Assembly (NCBI GenBank): GCA_020217065.1
Contig: JAIWOB010000083.1
Location: 1-10,000 of the forward strand
From: Chloroflexota bacterium
Lineage (GTDB): Bacteria > Chloroflexota > Anaerolineae > Anaerolineales > Villigracilaceae
DNA length: 10,000 bases
Direction: 5' to 3'
Positions within the stretch are counted from its first letter, which is position 1, and each line of letters opens with the position of its first letter. Shown here in pieces: positions 1-5,785 of the stretch. The notes below the pieces were generated by a model, which made no database searches, was not told the DNA's origin, and worked only from the letters and a program-made list of their open reading frames with translations. Position numbers and translations under genes: made by a program.

Positions 1-745
1 ACCGATTCGCCCGAATATTGACGTTGGTCTTAAAGCCACTGTGGAAAACAAAGCCGACGTGCTGCTCATCACCGACGGGGACGCGGACCGTTGCGGAATC
101 GGCGACGAGAACGGCGAGTTCATCAATCAACTGCGGGTGTACGCGCTGCTGGCTTACTATCTGCTTGAAATTCGCGGCGAGCGCGGCGACATCGTCAAGA
201 CTCTTTCCACGACCAACATGCTCAACAAACTGGGCGAGCTGTACGGCGTCCCCGTGCATGAAACCGGCGTGGGATTCAAATACGTCGCGCCGAAGATGAC
301 CGAGACCAACGCGCTCATCGGCGGCGAGGAAAGCGGCGGTTACGCCTTCCGCGGCAACGTCCCTGAACGCGACGGCATCCTCGCGGGCTTGTATATGCTG
401 GACTTCATGGTCAAGACCGGCAAGAAGCCGACGGAGTTGCTGAAAGACCTGTTCGCCAAAGTGGGCGGGGAATATTTCTACGACCGCGTGGACAGTCCCT
501 TCACCGGCGACGCCGAGGCGCGCAAAAAAATCATCATGGACAACAACCCGAAGACTCTCGGCGGCTTGAAGGTGACCGACTTGGTTACGGTGGACGGCTT
601 CCAGTTCAAGCTCGAAGACGGCGGGTGGATGTTAATCCGCTTCAGCGGCACGGAGCCGATTCTGCGCGTGTATTGCGAGACGCGGCACGGGGACAAGGTG
701 AAGGCGATTTTGGAGGACGGGTTGAAGGTGGCGGGGGTGAAGTAG
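1..745 (+). CDS. Phosphoglucomutase/phosphomannomutase family protein, C-terminal part (5' end outside window)
   Basis: Alpha-D-phosphohexomutase, which interconverts hexose 1- and 6-phosphates (glucose or mannose) in the cytoplasm to feed nucleotide-sugar and glycan synthesis. The frame is open from base 2, so the gene begins upstream. The N-terminal domain with the phosphoserine loop is therefore not seen. Three of the four family signatures are present: the metal-binding loop TDGDADR (71-91), the sugar-binding loop GEESGG (323-340) and the phosphate-binding loop RFSGTEP (638-658). The GEESGG form resembles glucose-active or dual-specificity members more than GlmM (usually GEQSGH), so a phosphoglucomutase-type role is more likely than phosphoglucosamine mutase. 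Exact substrate preference is inferred. The gene ends with TAG at 743-745, and no T-rich terminator follows it. Frame and motifs are intact, with no sign of decay. Confidence 0.93.
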   Translation, partial: PIRPNIDVGLKATVENKADVLLITDGDADRCGIGDENGEFINQLRVYALLAYYLLEIRGERGDIVKTLSTTNMLNKLGELYGVPVHETGVGFKYVAPKMTETNALIGGEESGGYAFRGNVPERDGILAGLYMLDFMVKTGKKPTELLKDLFAKVGGEYFYDRVDSPFTGDAEARKKIIMDNNPKTLGGLKVTDLVTVDGFQFKLEDGGWMLIRFSGTEPILRVYCETRHGDKVKAILEDGLKVAGVK

Positions 746-785
746 GTTACGAGTTACGGGTTACGAGCGCCGGAGAGAAATCTTG
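746..785. repeat. Short tandem heptad-like repeats after the phosphohexomutase stop
   Basis: Directly after the stop codon the bases read as near-repeats of the unit ttacgag/ttacggg, three copies in a row (about 747-767). The tract is too short to call a functional element. It may be a slippage-generated microrepeat or the edge of a dispersed intergenic repeat. No gene is seen here. Confidence 0.4.
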
Positions 786-809
786 GGTGTGGTCTAAATT
801 TTTGGAAAA

Positions 810-867
810 TGTAGCGCAAGTCTCCGACTTGCAAGACTTGCGAGGCAAATCAGAGATTTGCCCTACG
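810..867. repeat. Cluster of small palindromes, REP-like intergenic element
   Basis: Three perfect inverted repeats sit end to end. Arms gcaagtc/gacttgc are at 816-822 and 826-832 with a 3-base spacer. Arms gcaag/cttgc are at 831-835 and 837-841 with one base between. Arms ggcaaatc/gatttgcc are at 844-851 and 855-862 with a 3-base spacer. The outer edges GTAG (811-814) and CTAC (863-866) also match as an inverted pair, so the block is symmetric overall. No T-run follows, so it is not an ordinary intrinsic terminator. It resembles dispersed REP or mini-transposon-like palindromes found between genes, but a single copy in this window cannot prove dispersion. Confidence 0.6.
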
Positions 868-928
868 GCTTGCCCAAAAAATATGACATACCCGAAATCT
901 TCGGCGCTTTTTGGTTTTAAAAACGCGG

Positions 929-937
929 TGATATAAT
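929..937 (+). promoter_or_regulatory. Extended -10 promoter for the KAP-FGE fusion gene
   Basis: A perfect extended -10 element, TGATATAAT, occupies 929-937 (TG, one base, TATAAT). The -35 region is poor: TTGGTT at 911-916 with a short 15-base spacer, or T-rich bases at 909-914. Extended -10 promoters commonly tolerate a weak -35. Transcription would start near 944, giving a leader of about 150 bases before the ATG at 1094. It lies in an AT-rich pocket within GC-rich DNA, consistent with a housekeeping-sigma promoter. Confidence 0.65.
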
Positions 938-1016
938 TTTACATTACGAACCTGCGTTGACGTAAAACAAACCGGGAGGGACTTCAAACGACGCGCGCCG
1001 TTCACGCGCGAGTCCG

Positions 1017-1035
1017 AAGGACTTTTATGGATTGA
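1017..1035 (+). promoter_or_regulatory. Possible two-codon upstream ORF (ATG-GAT-TGA) with its own ribosome-binding site
   Basis: AAGGA at 1017-1021 is followed five bases later by ATG (1027-1029), GAT and TGA (1033-1035), a minimal Met-Asp ORF inside the leader. Its Shine-Dalgarno bases lie in the right arm of the 1011-1023 hairpin, so folding would hide them. It could influence ribosome loading on the downstream gene or be coincidence. Confidence 0.25.
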
Positions 1036-1081
1036 GCAGGCGGTTCACCGCCGCGATTAAGGATTGCAGCAAGCAATCGCA

Positions 1082-1087
1082 AAAGGA
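1082..1087 (+). promoter_or_regulatory. Ribosome-binding site deciding the start of the KAP-FGE gene
   Basis: AAAGGA lies six bases before ATG 1094. This favours that start over an in-frame TTG at 1064, which would add ten residues encoded by leader hairpin sequence. The spacer before the ATG (gtccc, 1089-1093) can pair with gggac at 978-982. Confidence 0.65.
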
Positions 1088-1093
1088 CGTCCC

Positions 1094-3301
1094 ATGACCG
1101 AATCCACCGTCTCCGACCAACCCGTATCGCAAGGCAGACAAGACGCTTTGGACTTTCTCCCCTACGCCCGCGCGCTGGCGAAGATTGCCCAAACGGGCGG
1201 AACGCCGCTGACCATCGGAGTCTTCGGCGGCTGGGGGGCGGGCAAGACCTCGTTGATGAGGATGATTCAGGACAGCCTGCCCGATTCCCATACCAAAGTG
1301 TGGTTCAACGCGTGGAAATACGACAAGGAAGAAGCGCTTTGGCGCGCGTTTTTGACGGCGGTGTTGAGCGCGATGAAGGCAAAAGCGGAGCAAAGCGGCA
1401 ATCCGTCGGAAGAATTCGACAAATTACAAAGCCTGCTGTATCGCAGCATGGAATTTGAAAAATTGGGCGGCGTGAAGATTGACCTGCCTAAACTGGGCGG
1501 TGCGTTCGCCAAAAGCGCGGTGAATTTCAGCCTGTCGTTTTTGCCCGGCGGCGAGGCGCTAAAGAAACTCAGCGAGGCGCTGCAATCCAACTCGACGGAT
1601 AGTTTGAACGAAGCCGCCGACGCCATCTCGCGCGAGCGGACAAAATTATACGTGGAGCAGATTTCATCGCTGGAACAATTTCAAAGCCGCTTTGCCGAAC
1701 TGGTGCAAACGCAAATCCTCGAAAACGACAGCCGCCTCGTCGTCTTTGTGGACGACCTTGACCGCTGCCTGCCCGAAAAAGCCATTGAAGTGCTGGAAGC
1801 CATCAAGTTGTTCTTGGATGCGCCCGGCTGCGTCTTCATTCTGGGCTTGGACCAGGACGTCATCGCGCGGGGAATCGAAATCAAATACAAGGAACTGGGA
1901 AGCAAGCAAGGAGAAGAGGAAGCGCGCTTCACCATCGAAGGGCTGAGTTATCTCGAAAAAATCATCCAACTGCCCTTCATGCTGCCGAGCGTGGAGGCGG
2001 CGCAGATGGATTCCTTTGTGCATGGCTTGGTGGCGGACTGGGGAAACGAGGAATGTCCCAAAGTGTTTGCGCTGGGTTTGGGCAGCAACCCGCGCCAGAT
2101 TAAACGCGCGGTGAACACCTTCCTGATGCTTTCCAGCGTGGCGGCGGAGAAGAAGAACAACCTTGCGCCCGTCCGCCTCGCCAAAGCGGTTGTGATTCAA
2201 AATGTCTTCCCGGAGTTGTATCAGGAAATTGCGAAGACCTCCCGCCGTTATCTGCGCGACCTGGAGCAATACTTCCGCGCCAAACAGGAAGCCGAAGGCA
2301 GGAGCGAACAGCCCGCCGCCGTCGAAATCAGCGAACGCGAAATCCCAGAAATCAAACCAGTCGAAGCGAACATCGAGCAGCCGCGCGCCTTGCTTAATTT
2401 TTTCAAGAAGACCGGAAAGATGAGCGCGGTGGAACGCATCTTGACCATGCATCCGCGCGACCTGCCCGACGCCAACTTTGCCGACCTGCCGCTGGAAGAG
2501 ATTGAGCCTTACTTCACCCTCACCGCCCGCGCCGAAGCGCCCGCCGCCGTCGCTGCGGAAGCGCCCGCCGCGCCCGCCATTTCCGCCAAAGGTTTTGACT
2601 TCGAGCCGCAGATGGTGAGAATCCCCGCTGGAAAATTTTTAATGGGTTCGGAACAAGGCAATGACGAAAAGCCCGTGCATGAAGTCAATTTGAGTGAATA
2701 CTTCATCGGCAAATACCCCGTCACCAACCGCGAATACCAAGCCTTCCTGCGCGATACGGGTTACAAACCGCCGCGCTTCTGGGAGGGCGACCAGTTCCCC
2801 GCCGGCAAGGCGGAACATCCAGCGGTTTATGTATCTTGGGAAGACGCGCGGGCGTATTGCGCGTGGTTGAGCAATGTAACAGGCAAGCCCTACCGCCTGC
2901 CCACCGAAGCGGAATGGGAGAAAGCCGCCTCTTGGGATGACGCGAAAAAAGAAAAGCGCGTCTATCCTTGGGGGAATGAGTTCGACCCGAAAAAATGCAA
3001 CACCCGGGAATCAGGAATCGGCGACACCTCCGAAGTCGGGCGGTTTTCCCCGCAGGGCGATTCGCCCTACGGCTGCGCCGACATGAGCGGCAACGTTTGG
3101 GAGTGGACAAGCAGCCTTTATAAACCCTACCCTTACAAGGCGGAGGACGGACGCGAGGATGAAAAGAATGCCGGTCCTGGCGTGCTTCGGGGCGGCTCGT
3201 GGTACGATGTTGCGGACAGTGTCCGCGCCGCAAATCGGCTGAGCTACGCACCCGTCGTCAACCTCAACGTTGGTTTCCGTTGCGCCTACTCTCTTTCTTA
3301 A
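1094..3301 (+). CDS. KAP family P-loop NTPase fused to an FGE-sulfatase (C-type lectin fold) domain
   Basis: 735-residue fusion. The N-terminal KAP-type NTPase (about 15-350) has Walker A GGWGAGKT (45-52), the KAP-typical FNAW (71-74), Walker B VVFVDDLDRC (216-225), a GLDQDVIARG segment (251-260) and SNPRQIKRAVN (331-341). A charged linker (about 385-500) ends in an Ala/Pro-rich stretch. The C-terminal FGE-like domain (503-732) starts at VRIPAGKFLMGS and includes RLPTEAEWEKAA, YPWGNEF, DMSGNVWEWTS, RGGSW and GFRCA. KAP proteins often have membrane helices inside the NTPase; none is obvious here, so it is probably cytoplasmic. The segment where human FGE has its two catalytic cysteines has none, so oxidase activity is unlikely and ligand binding more likely. 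The KAP family includes PifA, which excludes phage T7. A sensor or defence role is inferred. The gene has its own promoter and leader. Confidence 0.9.
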   Translation: MTESTVSDQPVSQGRQDALDFLPYARALAKIAQTGGTPLTIGVFGGWGAGKTSLMRMIQDSLPDSHTKVWFNAWKYDKEEALWRAFLTAVLSAMKAKAEQSGNPSEEFDKLQSLLYRSMEFEKLGGVKIDLPKLGGAFAKSAVNFSLSFLPGGEALKKLSEALQSNSTDSLNEAADAISRERTKLYVEQISSLEQFQSRFAELVQTQILENDSRLVVFVDDLDRCLPEKAIEVLEAIKLFLDAPGCVFILGLDQDVIARGIEIKYKELGSKQGEEEARFTIEGLSYLEKIIQLPFMLPSVEAAQMDSFVHGLVADWGNEECPKVFALGLGSNPRQIKRAVNTFLMLSSVAAEKKNNLAPVRLAKAVVIQNVFPELYQEIAKTSRRYLRDLEQYFRAKQEAEGRSEQPAAVEISEREIPEIKPVEANIEQPRALLNFFKKTGKMSAVERILTMHPRDLPDANFADLPLEEIEPYFTLTARAEAPAAVAAEAPAAPAISAKGFDFEPQMVRIPAGKFLMGSEQGNDEKPVHEVNLSEYFIGKYPVTNREYQAFLRDTGYKPPRFWEGDQFPAGKAEHPAVYVSWEDARAYCAWLSNVTGKPYRLPTEAEWEKAASWDDAKKEKRVYPWGNEFDPKKCNTRESGIGDTSEVGRFSPQGDSPYGCADMSGNVWEWTSSLYKPYPYKAEDGREDEKNAGPGVLRGGSWYDVADSVRAANRLSYAPVVNLNVGFRCAYSLS
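3178..3283 (+). other. Candidate DGR-like variable region at the 3' end of the FGE domain
   Basis: This segment encodes residues 696-730, from before RGGSW to GFRC. It has the arrangement of many DGR variable regions in lectin-fold targets: fixed landmarks (RGGSW, VRAANR, P, GFRCA) alternate with short variable-looking runs (704-706, 708-709, 716-719, 721-725). Codons in those runs are mostly NNT or NNC (TAC, GAT, GTT, GAC, AGT, AGC, TAC, GTC, GTC, AAC, CTC, AAC; exceptions CTG and GCA). This is what adenine-directed mutation of AAY template codons would leave. The conserved landmarks also belong to ordinary FGE-like domains, so the pattern is suggestive only. No template repeat, reverse transcriptase or Avd gene is in this window. 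Confidence 0.4.
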
Positions 3302-3345
3302 CTCTGTCTTCAGCGCTCTCGCCATAACTATTGAAAACTGGAGCA

Positions 3346-3376
3346 GACCGACAGGTTTCCGAAAACCTGTCAGGTC
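3346..3376. repeat. Strong hairpin/cruciform sequence between the KAP-FGE gene and tatD
   Basis: Arms gacaggttt (3350-3358) and aaacctgtc (3363-3371) form a perfect 9-bp stem with a 4-base loop (ccga). The stem extends by gacc (3346-3349) with ggtc (3373-3376) across one bulged base. Only two T residues follow, so it is not a canonical terminator, though it could still stabilise the mRNA end. It lies 45 bases after the stop codon. DGR target genes often have a stem-loop downstream of the variable region, which makes the position noteworthy. A dispersed intergenic palindrome is the main alternative. Confidence 0.65.
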
Positions 3377-3416
3377 TTAACCGCCGCGAGACGCCCGCTT
3401 TAATTTCCATTTACCC

Positions 3417-4235
3417 ATGCTCACCGACACCCACTGCCACCTCGACTACCCCAAATTCCGCGCCGACCTTGCGGAGGTGATTGGACGCGCCAGAGACGCG
3501 GGCTTGAGGCGCATGTTGATTCCCGGGCTGAATCACAAATCCAGCGCGGAGGCGATTGCCATCGCCGAGCGGTATCCCGAAGTCTTCGCCGCCGTTGGCT
3601 TTCATCCCACCGACCTGAATCAATTTACCCCGCAGACCTTCGCGCAGGTCAAAGAACTCGCGTTTCATCCCAAAGTCGTCGCCATCGGCGAGATTGGGCT
3701 GGATTATTACTGGGTAAAGGACGAAACCGAACGGGCGAATCAGCGCGCGCGGCTCAAAGAGCAACTCGAATTTGCAAAAGAAGTTGGCAAGCCGGTCATC
3801 CTGCACATGCGCGAGGAAAACGACGAGTGGTTTGGAAAATGCTCGGCGGACTTGCTCGAAATCTTAAGCGGCTGGCAGGCGGGCTTAAGCGGCAGCCTGA
3901 AAGAAAAGCCCGGGGTCTTGCACTCCTTCAACGGGACGTTGGAAACCGCGCGGCAAGCCATCGCGTTGAATTTTTACGTCGGCGTCACAGGACCCGTCAC
4001 TTATCCCAAAGCGGAGCAAAAGCGCGAAATCATCCGCCAATTACCAATTACCCATCTCCTGATTGAAACCGATTCCCCCTTCCTCGCGCCAGTCCCCCAC
4101 CGAGGTAAAAGAAATGAACCTGCCTACGTCCTCCATATTGCTGATAAAATAGCGGAAATCCATTCCAAAAGCCCTGCGGAGGTCGCCGCCGCCACTACGC
4201 GCAATGCGGCGCGGCTCTTTGCATGGGGAGATTGA
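3417..4235 (+). CDS. tatD: TatD family metal-dependent hydrolase / 3'-5' DNase
   Basis: 272-residue TIM-barrel amidohydrolase of the TatD family, cytoplasmic enzymes with metal-dependent nuclease activity linked to DNA repair. All expected metal ligands are present: H6 and H8 in DTHCHLDY, E92 in GEIGLDYY, H130 in ILHMREE, H169 in VLHSF and D219 in ETDSPFLAP. GFHP is at 61-64. Length matches the family (about 260), with a modest insert around 139-165. The start is ATG 3417, placed directly before the typical MLTDTHCHLD opening. No clear Shine-Dalgarno precedes it, so translation may be leaderless-like or weakly initiated. The gene ends at TGA 4233-4235, one base before the probable start of the prenyl synthase, implying co-transcription and translational coupling. 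The exact substrate of TatD-family members outside model species is not settled. Confidence 0.93.
   Translation: MLTDTHCHLDYPKFRADLAEVIGRARDAGLRRMLIPGLNHKSSAEAIAIAERYPEVFAAVGFHPTDLNQFTPQTFAQVKELAFHPKVVAIGEIGLDYYWVKDETERANQRARLKEQLEFAKEVGKPVILHMREENDEWFGKCSADLLEILSGWQAGLSGSLKEKPGVLHSFNGTLETARQAIALNFYVGVTGPVTYPKAEQKREIIRQLPITHLLIETDSPFLAPVPHRGKRNEPAYVLHIADKIAEIHSKSPAEVAAATTRNAARLFAWGD
4225..4230 (+). promoter_or_regulatory. Ribosome-binding site deciding a TTG start for the prenyl synthase
   Basis: GGGGAG lies inside the last codons of tatD, six bases before TTG 4237. This is the best ribosome-binding site in the area and favours TTG 4237 over ATG 4204, which has no purine-rich sequence before it. 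Confidence 0.6.
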
Positions 4236-4236
4236 C

Positions 4237-5202
4237 TTGAGCGCTGTTACCTTTTTTTCACCCGTACAGGAAGAAATCAAACTTATCGAAGAACGAATGC
4301 GGAGTCAGGCGGACAAATCACACCCTGACTTACGCGCCGCTCTTGAACATTTGCTTGCAGCGGGAGGTAAACGCATCCGCCCTACCCTGGGACTGCTCGT
4401 GGGGAACATGCTGGACGCCCCGCTCGAAAAACTTGTCACCCTCGGGGCGGCGGTTGAACTCCTGCACACCGCCACTCTCGTACACGACGATTTGATAGAC
4501 GGCTCCCTGCTGCGGCGCGGCATGGCGACTCTTAACGCGCGCTGGTCGCCGCCCGCCACAGTCCTCACCGGCGATTTCCTCTTTGCGCGCGCCGCCAAAC
4601 TTGCCGCCGAAACCGACCACCTGCCGCTCATGAAATTATTTTCAGAGACTCTGGCGGTCATCGTCAACGGCGAATTAACGCAAATGTTTTCTTCGCGCGG
4701 CGTGATTAACCGCGATAATTACTACAACCGCATCTATGCCAAAACCGCCTCCCTCTTTGAAATGACTTCGCGCGCGGCGGCGATGGTCAGCCCCGTTGGC
4801 GAAGACGCCATCGAAGCCATGCGCGATTTCGGCTACCAGATTGGCATGGCGTTTCAAATCGTAGACGATATTCTCGATTTCACCGGCGAACAAGCCGCGG
4901 TGGGCAAACCGCTCGGCTCAGACTTGCTCAGCGGATTGGTTACGCTCCCCGCCATCTATTACGCCGAAAGCAATCCCGGCGACCCGGACGTTCTTTCTTT
5001 GCCAAACGGCGGCTGGACCAACGCCGAGAACATGAGCCGCCTGCTGGAAAATATTCGCGCCAGCGATTCGTCGCGCCAAGCCATGCGCGAAGCGGAAAAC
5101 CATGTGAAGCGCGCCTTAGAAAGACTCAAAGAAATGCCGCCCTGCCCGGAACGCGATGCGCTGGAACACCTTGCGAAATATATTGTAGACAGAAAGGTCT
5201 AG
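4237..5202 (+). CDS. Long-chain (E)-polyprenyl diphosphate synthase
   Basis: Class I trans-prenyltransferase that adds isopentenyl diphosphate units to an allylic primer, making chains for quinone side chains or other polyprenyl products. With the TTG start it is 321 residues, normal for IspB/GGPPS-type enzymes. Landmarks in order are GGKRIRP (43-49), the first Asp-rich motif DDLID (84-88), GDFLFARA (112-119), GE-x-x-Q (145-149), KTA (169-171) and the second Asp-rich motif DDILD (210-214). Residues four and five before the first motif are small (T80, A79), as in enzymes making chains longer than C20, so a C30-C50 product is inferred. ATG 4204 would give 332 residues and overlap tatD by 32 bases. 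TTG 4237 is preferred for its ribosome-binding site and because homologues commonly begin near the FFxPVQEE segment. It stops at TAG 5200-5202. Confidence 0.92.
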   Translation: MSAVTFFSPVQEEIKLIEERMRSQADKSHPDLRAALEHLLAAGGKRIRPTLGLLVGNMLDAPLEKLVTLGAAVELLHTATLVHDDLIDGSLLRRGMATLNARWSPPATVLTGDFLFARAAKLAAETDHLPLMKLFSETLAVIVNGELTQMFSSRGVINRDNYYNRIYAKTASLFEMTSRAAAMVSPVGEDAIEAMRDFGYQIGMAFQIVDDILDFTGEQAAVGKPLGSDLLSGLVTLPAIYYAESNPGDPDVLSLPNGGWTNAENMSRLLENIRASDSSRQAMREAENHVKRALERLKEMPPCPERDALEHLAKYIVDRKV

Positions 5203-5203
5203 T

Positions 5204-5232
5204 TTGACAGCCTAGCCTGACAGCCTATGCCT
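5204..5232 (+). promoter_or_regulatory. Weak promoter candidate with a direct repeat before the DUF177 gene
   Basis: TTGACA at 5204-5209 is a perfect -35 hexamer, but the best -10 at a usable distance is only TATGCC (5226-5231, 16-base spacer). A 10-base direct repeat, tgacagccta, occurs at 5205-5214 and 5218-5227, so the -35-like bases are part of a duplicated unit. It may be a minor internal promoter or simply a duplicated spacer. Confidence 0.25.
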
Positions 5233-5277
5233 TGCGCCGTTCAACCCTTCGACCATTAGACGATTTGACCGATTCCC

Positions 5278-5784
5278 ATGCCATCTCCCCGTAAGCCTTT
5301 CCGCCTTAACGTCGGCTTTATCGCCCATGAAGAAATCGGGCGCAGCCACGATTTCCCCTTCGCCTTTGACCGTCTCACCCTCGGCGGCGACTTGGAACTT
5401 CGCCGCTTCGAGGGCGTCGTCCACATCAGCAGGACGCCACAGGGGTTATTCGTGCAGGGTGATTTTTCAGCCGAGACCGTCTTCGAATGCGTTCGCTGCC
5501 TGACCCCGTTCAATCACAAATTAAACTGGACGTTCAGCGAATTGTACGCATTCGACAAACGCTCCGAAACCGATTCCGGGCTCATCCTTCCCGAAGACGC
5601 GCACATTGACTTGGCTGACCTTTTGCGAGAGTACGCCCTGCTCGAAACGCCTCTCAGCCCCATTTGCAAACCCGACTGCCAGGGCTTGTGTATCGAATGC
5701 GGACAGAACCTCAACGAGAAGGATTGCGGTCACAAGCCGCTCGAACCCGATTCGCCGTTCGCAAAACTCAAAGACCTGTTATAA
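5278..5784 (+). CDS. DUF177 (YceD-like) domain protein
   Basis: 168-residue member of the DUF177/YceD family, cytoplasmic proteins associated with large-subunit rRNA and ribosome function. In many bacteria the gene precedes rpmF (ribosomal protein L32). The recognisable core is a first Cys pair CVRC (near residue 70) followed by LTPF, an acidic stretch with LPEDAHIDLADLLRE, then a cysteine cluster in the C-terminal third, CKPDCQGLCIECG followed by NLNEKDCGH. This is the usual family ending and may bind zinc. The start ATG 5278 opens with a short basic N-terminus. No convincing Shine-Dalgarno is seen. It lies 75 bases after the prenyl synthase and 42 before the glycosyltransferase. No rpmF follows, which breaks the common pairing. 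Molecular function remains inferred from family only. Confidence 0.87.
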   Translation: MPSPRKPFRLNVGFIAHEEIGRSHDFPFAFDRLTLGGDLELRRFEGVVHISRTPQGLFVQGDFSAETVFECVRCLTPFNHKLNWTFSELYAFDKRSETDSGLILPEDAHIDLADLLREYALLETPLSPICKPDCQGLCIECGQNLNEKDCGHKPLEPDSPFAKLKDLL

Positions 5785-5785
5785 A

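Larger units (their letters stand above)
978..1093 (+). promoter_or_regulatory. Structured 5' leader of the KAP-FGE gene with alternative hairpins
   Basis: The leader is dense in complementary segments. These are ggact 979-983 with agtcc 1011-1015, enclosing cgcgcg 992-997 with cgcgcg 1005-1010; agtcc 1011-1015 with ggact 1019-1023, followed by TTTT; ggcgg 1039-1043 with ccgcc 1048-1052; gattgc 1062-1067 with gcaatc 1073-1078; gcgatt 1053-1058 with aatcgc 1075-1080; and gggac 978-982 with gtccc 1089-1093, the last abutting the start codon. Several of these are mutually exclusive, because 1011-1015 can pair on either side. That is the usual architecture of a switching leader. No known riboswitch class is recognised. 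The ligand or protein, if any, is unknown, and the function is inferred only from the pairing pattern. Confidence 0.4.

Noticed and set aside
844..862. Hairpin considered as the terminator of the phosphohexomutase gene
   Set aside because: No T-run follows the stem. It is part of a cluster of palindromes, which fits a repeat element better.
625..936. 103-codon frame spanning the phosphohexomutase end and the intergenic palindromes
   Set aside because: It runs out of frame through a known gene and then through repeat sequence, with no ribosome-binding site and no resemblance to a protein family.
1064..1093. Ten-residue N-terminal extension of the KAP-FGE protein from TTG 1064
   Set aside because: The bases belong to a leader hairpin and have no ribosome-binding site, while ATG 1094 has AAAGGA six bases upstream.
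1664..2452. 262-codon open frame on the minus strand
   Set aside because: It lies wholly opposite the KAP NTPase coding sequence and is rich in His, Phe and Gln as expected of antisense to GC-rich codons. It has no recognisable domain.
2721..3251. 176-codon open frame on the minus strand opposite the FGE domain
   Set aside because: Composition is Arg/Pro/Cys-rich antisense and no family is recognisable. The + strand frame is a certain FGE-like domain.
3302..3416. Search for a DGR reverse transcriptase, Avd gene or template repeat next to the candidate variable region
   Set aside because: The gap is only 115 bases and the following gene is tatD. No second copy of the GGTTTCCGTTGCGCC-containing segment is seen in the window, so no DGR machinery can be annotated here.
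4037..4052. Near-tandem repeat ccaattaccaattacc inside tatD
   Set aside because: It encodes the ordinary QLPIT segment in frame before the conserved ETDSP motif, so it is a coincidental codon-level repeat.
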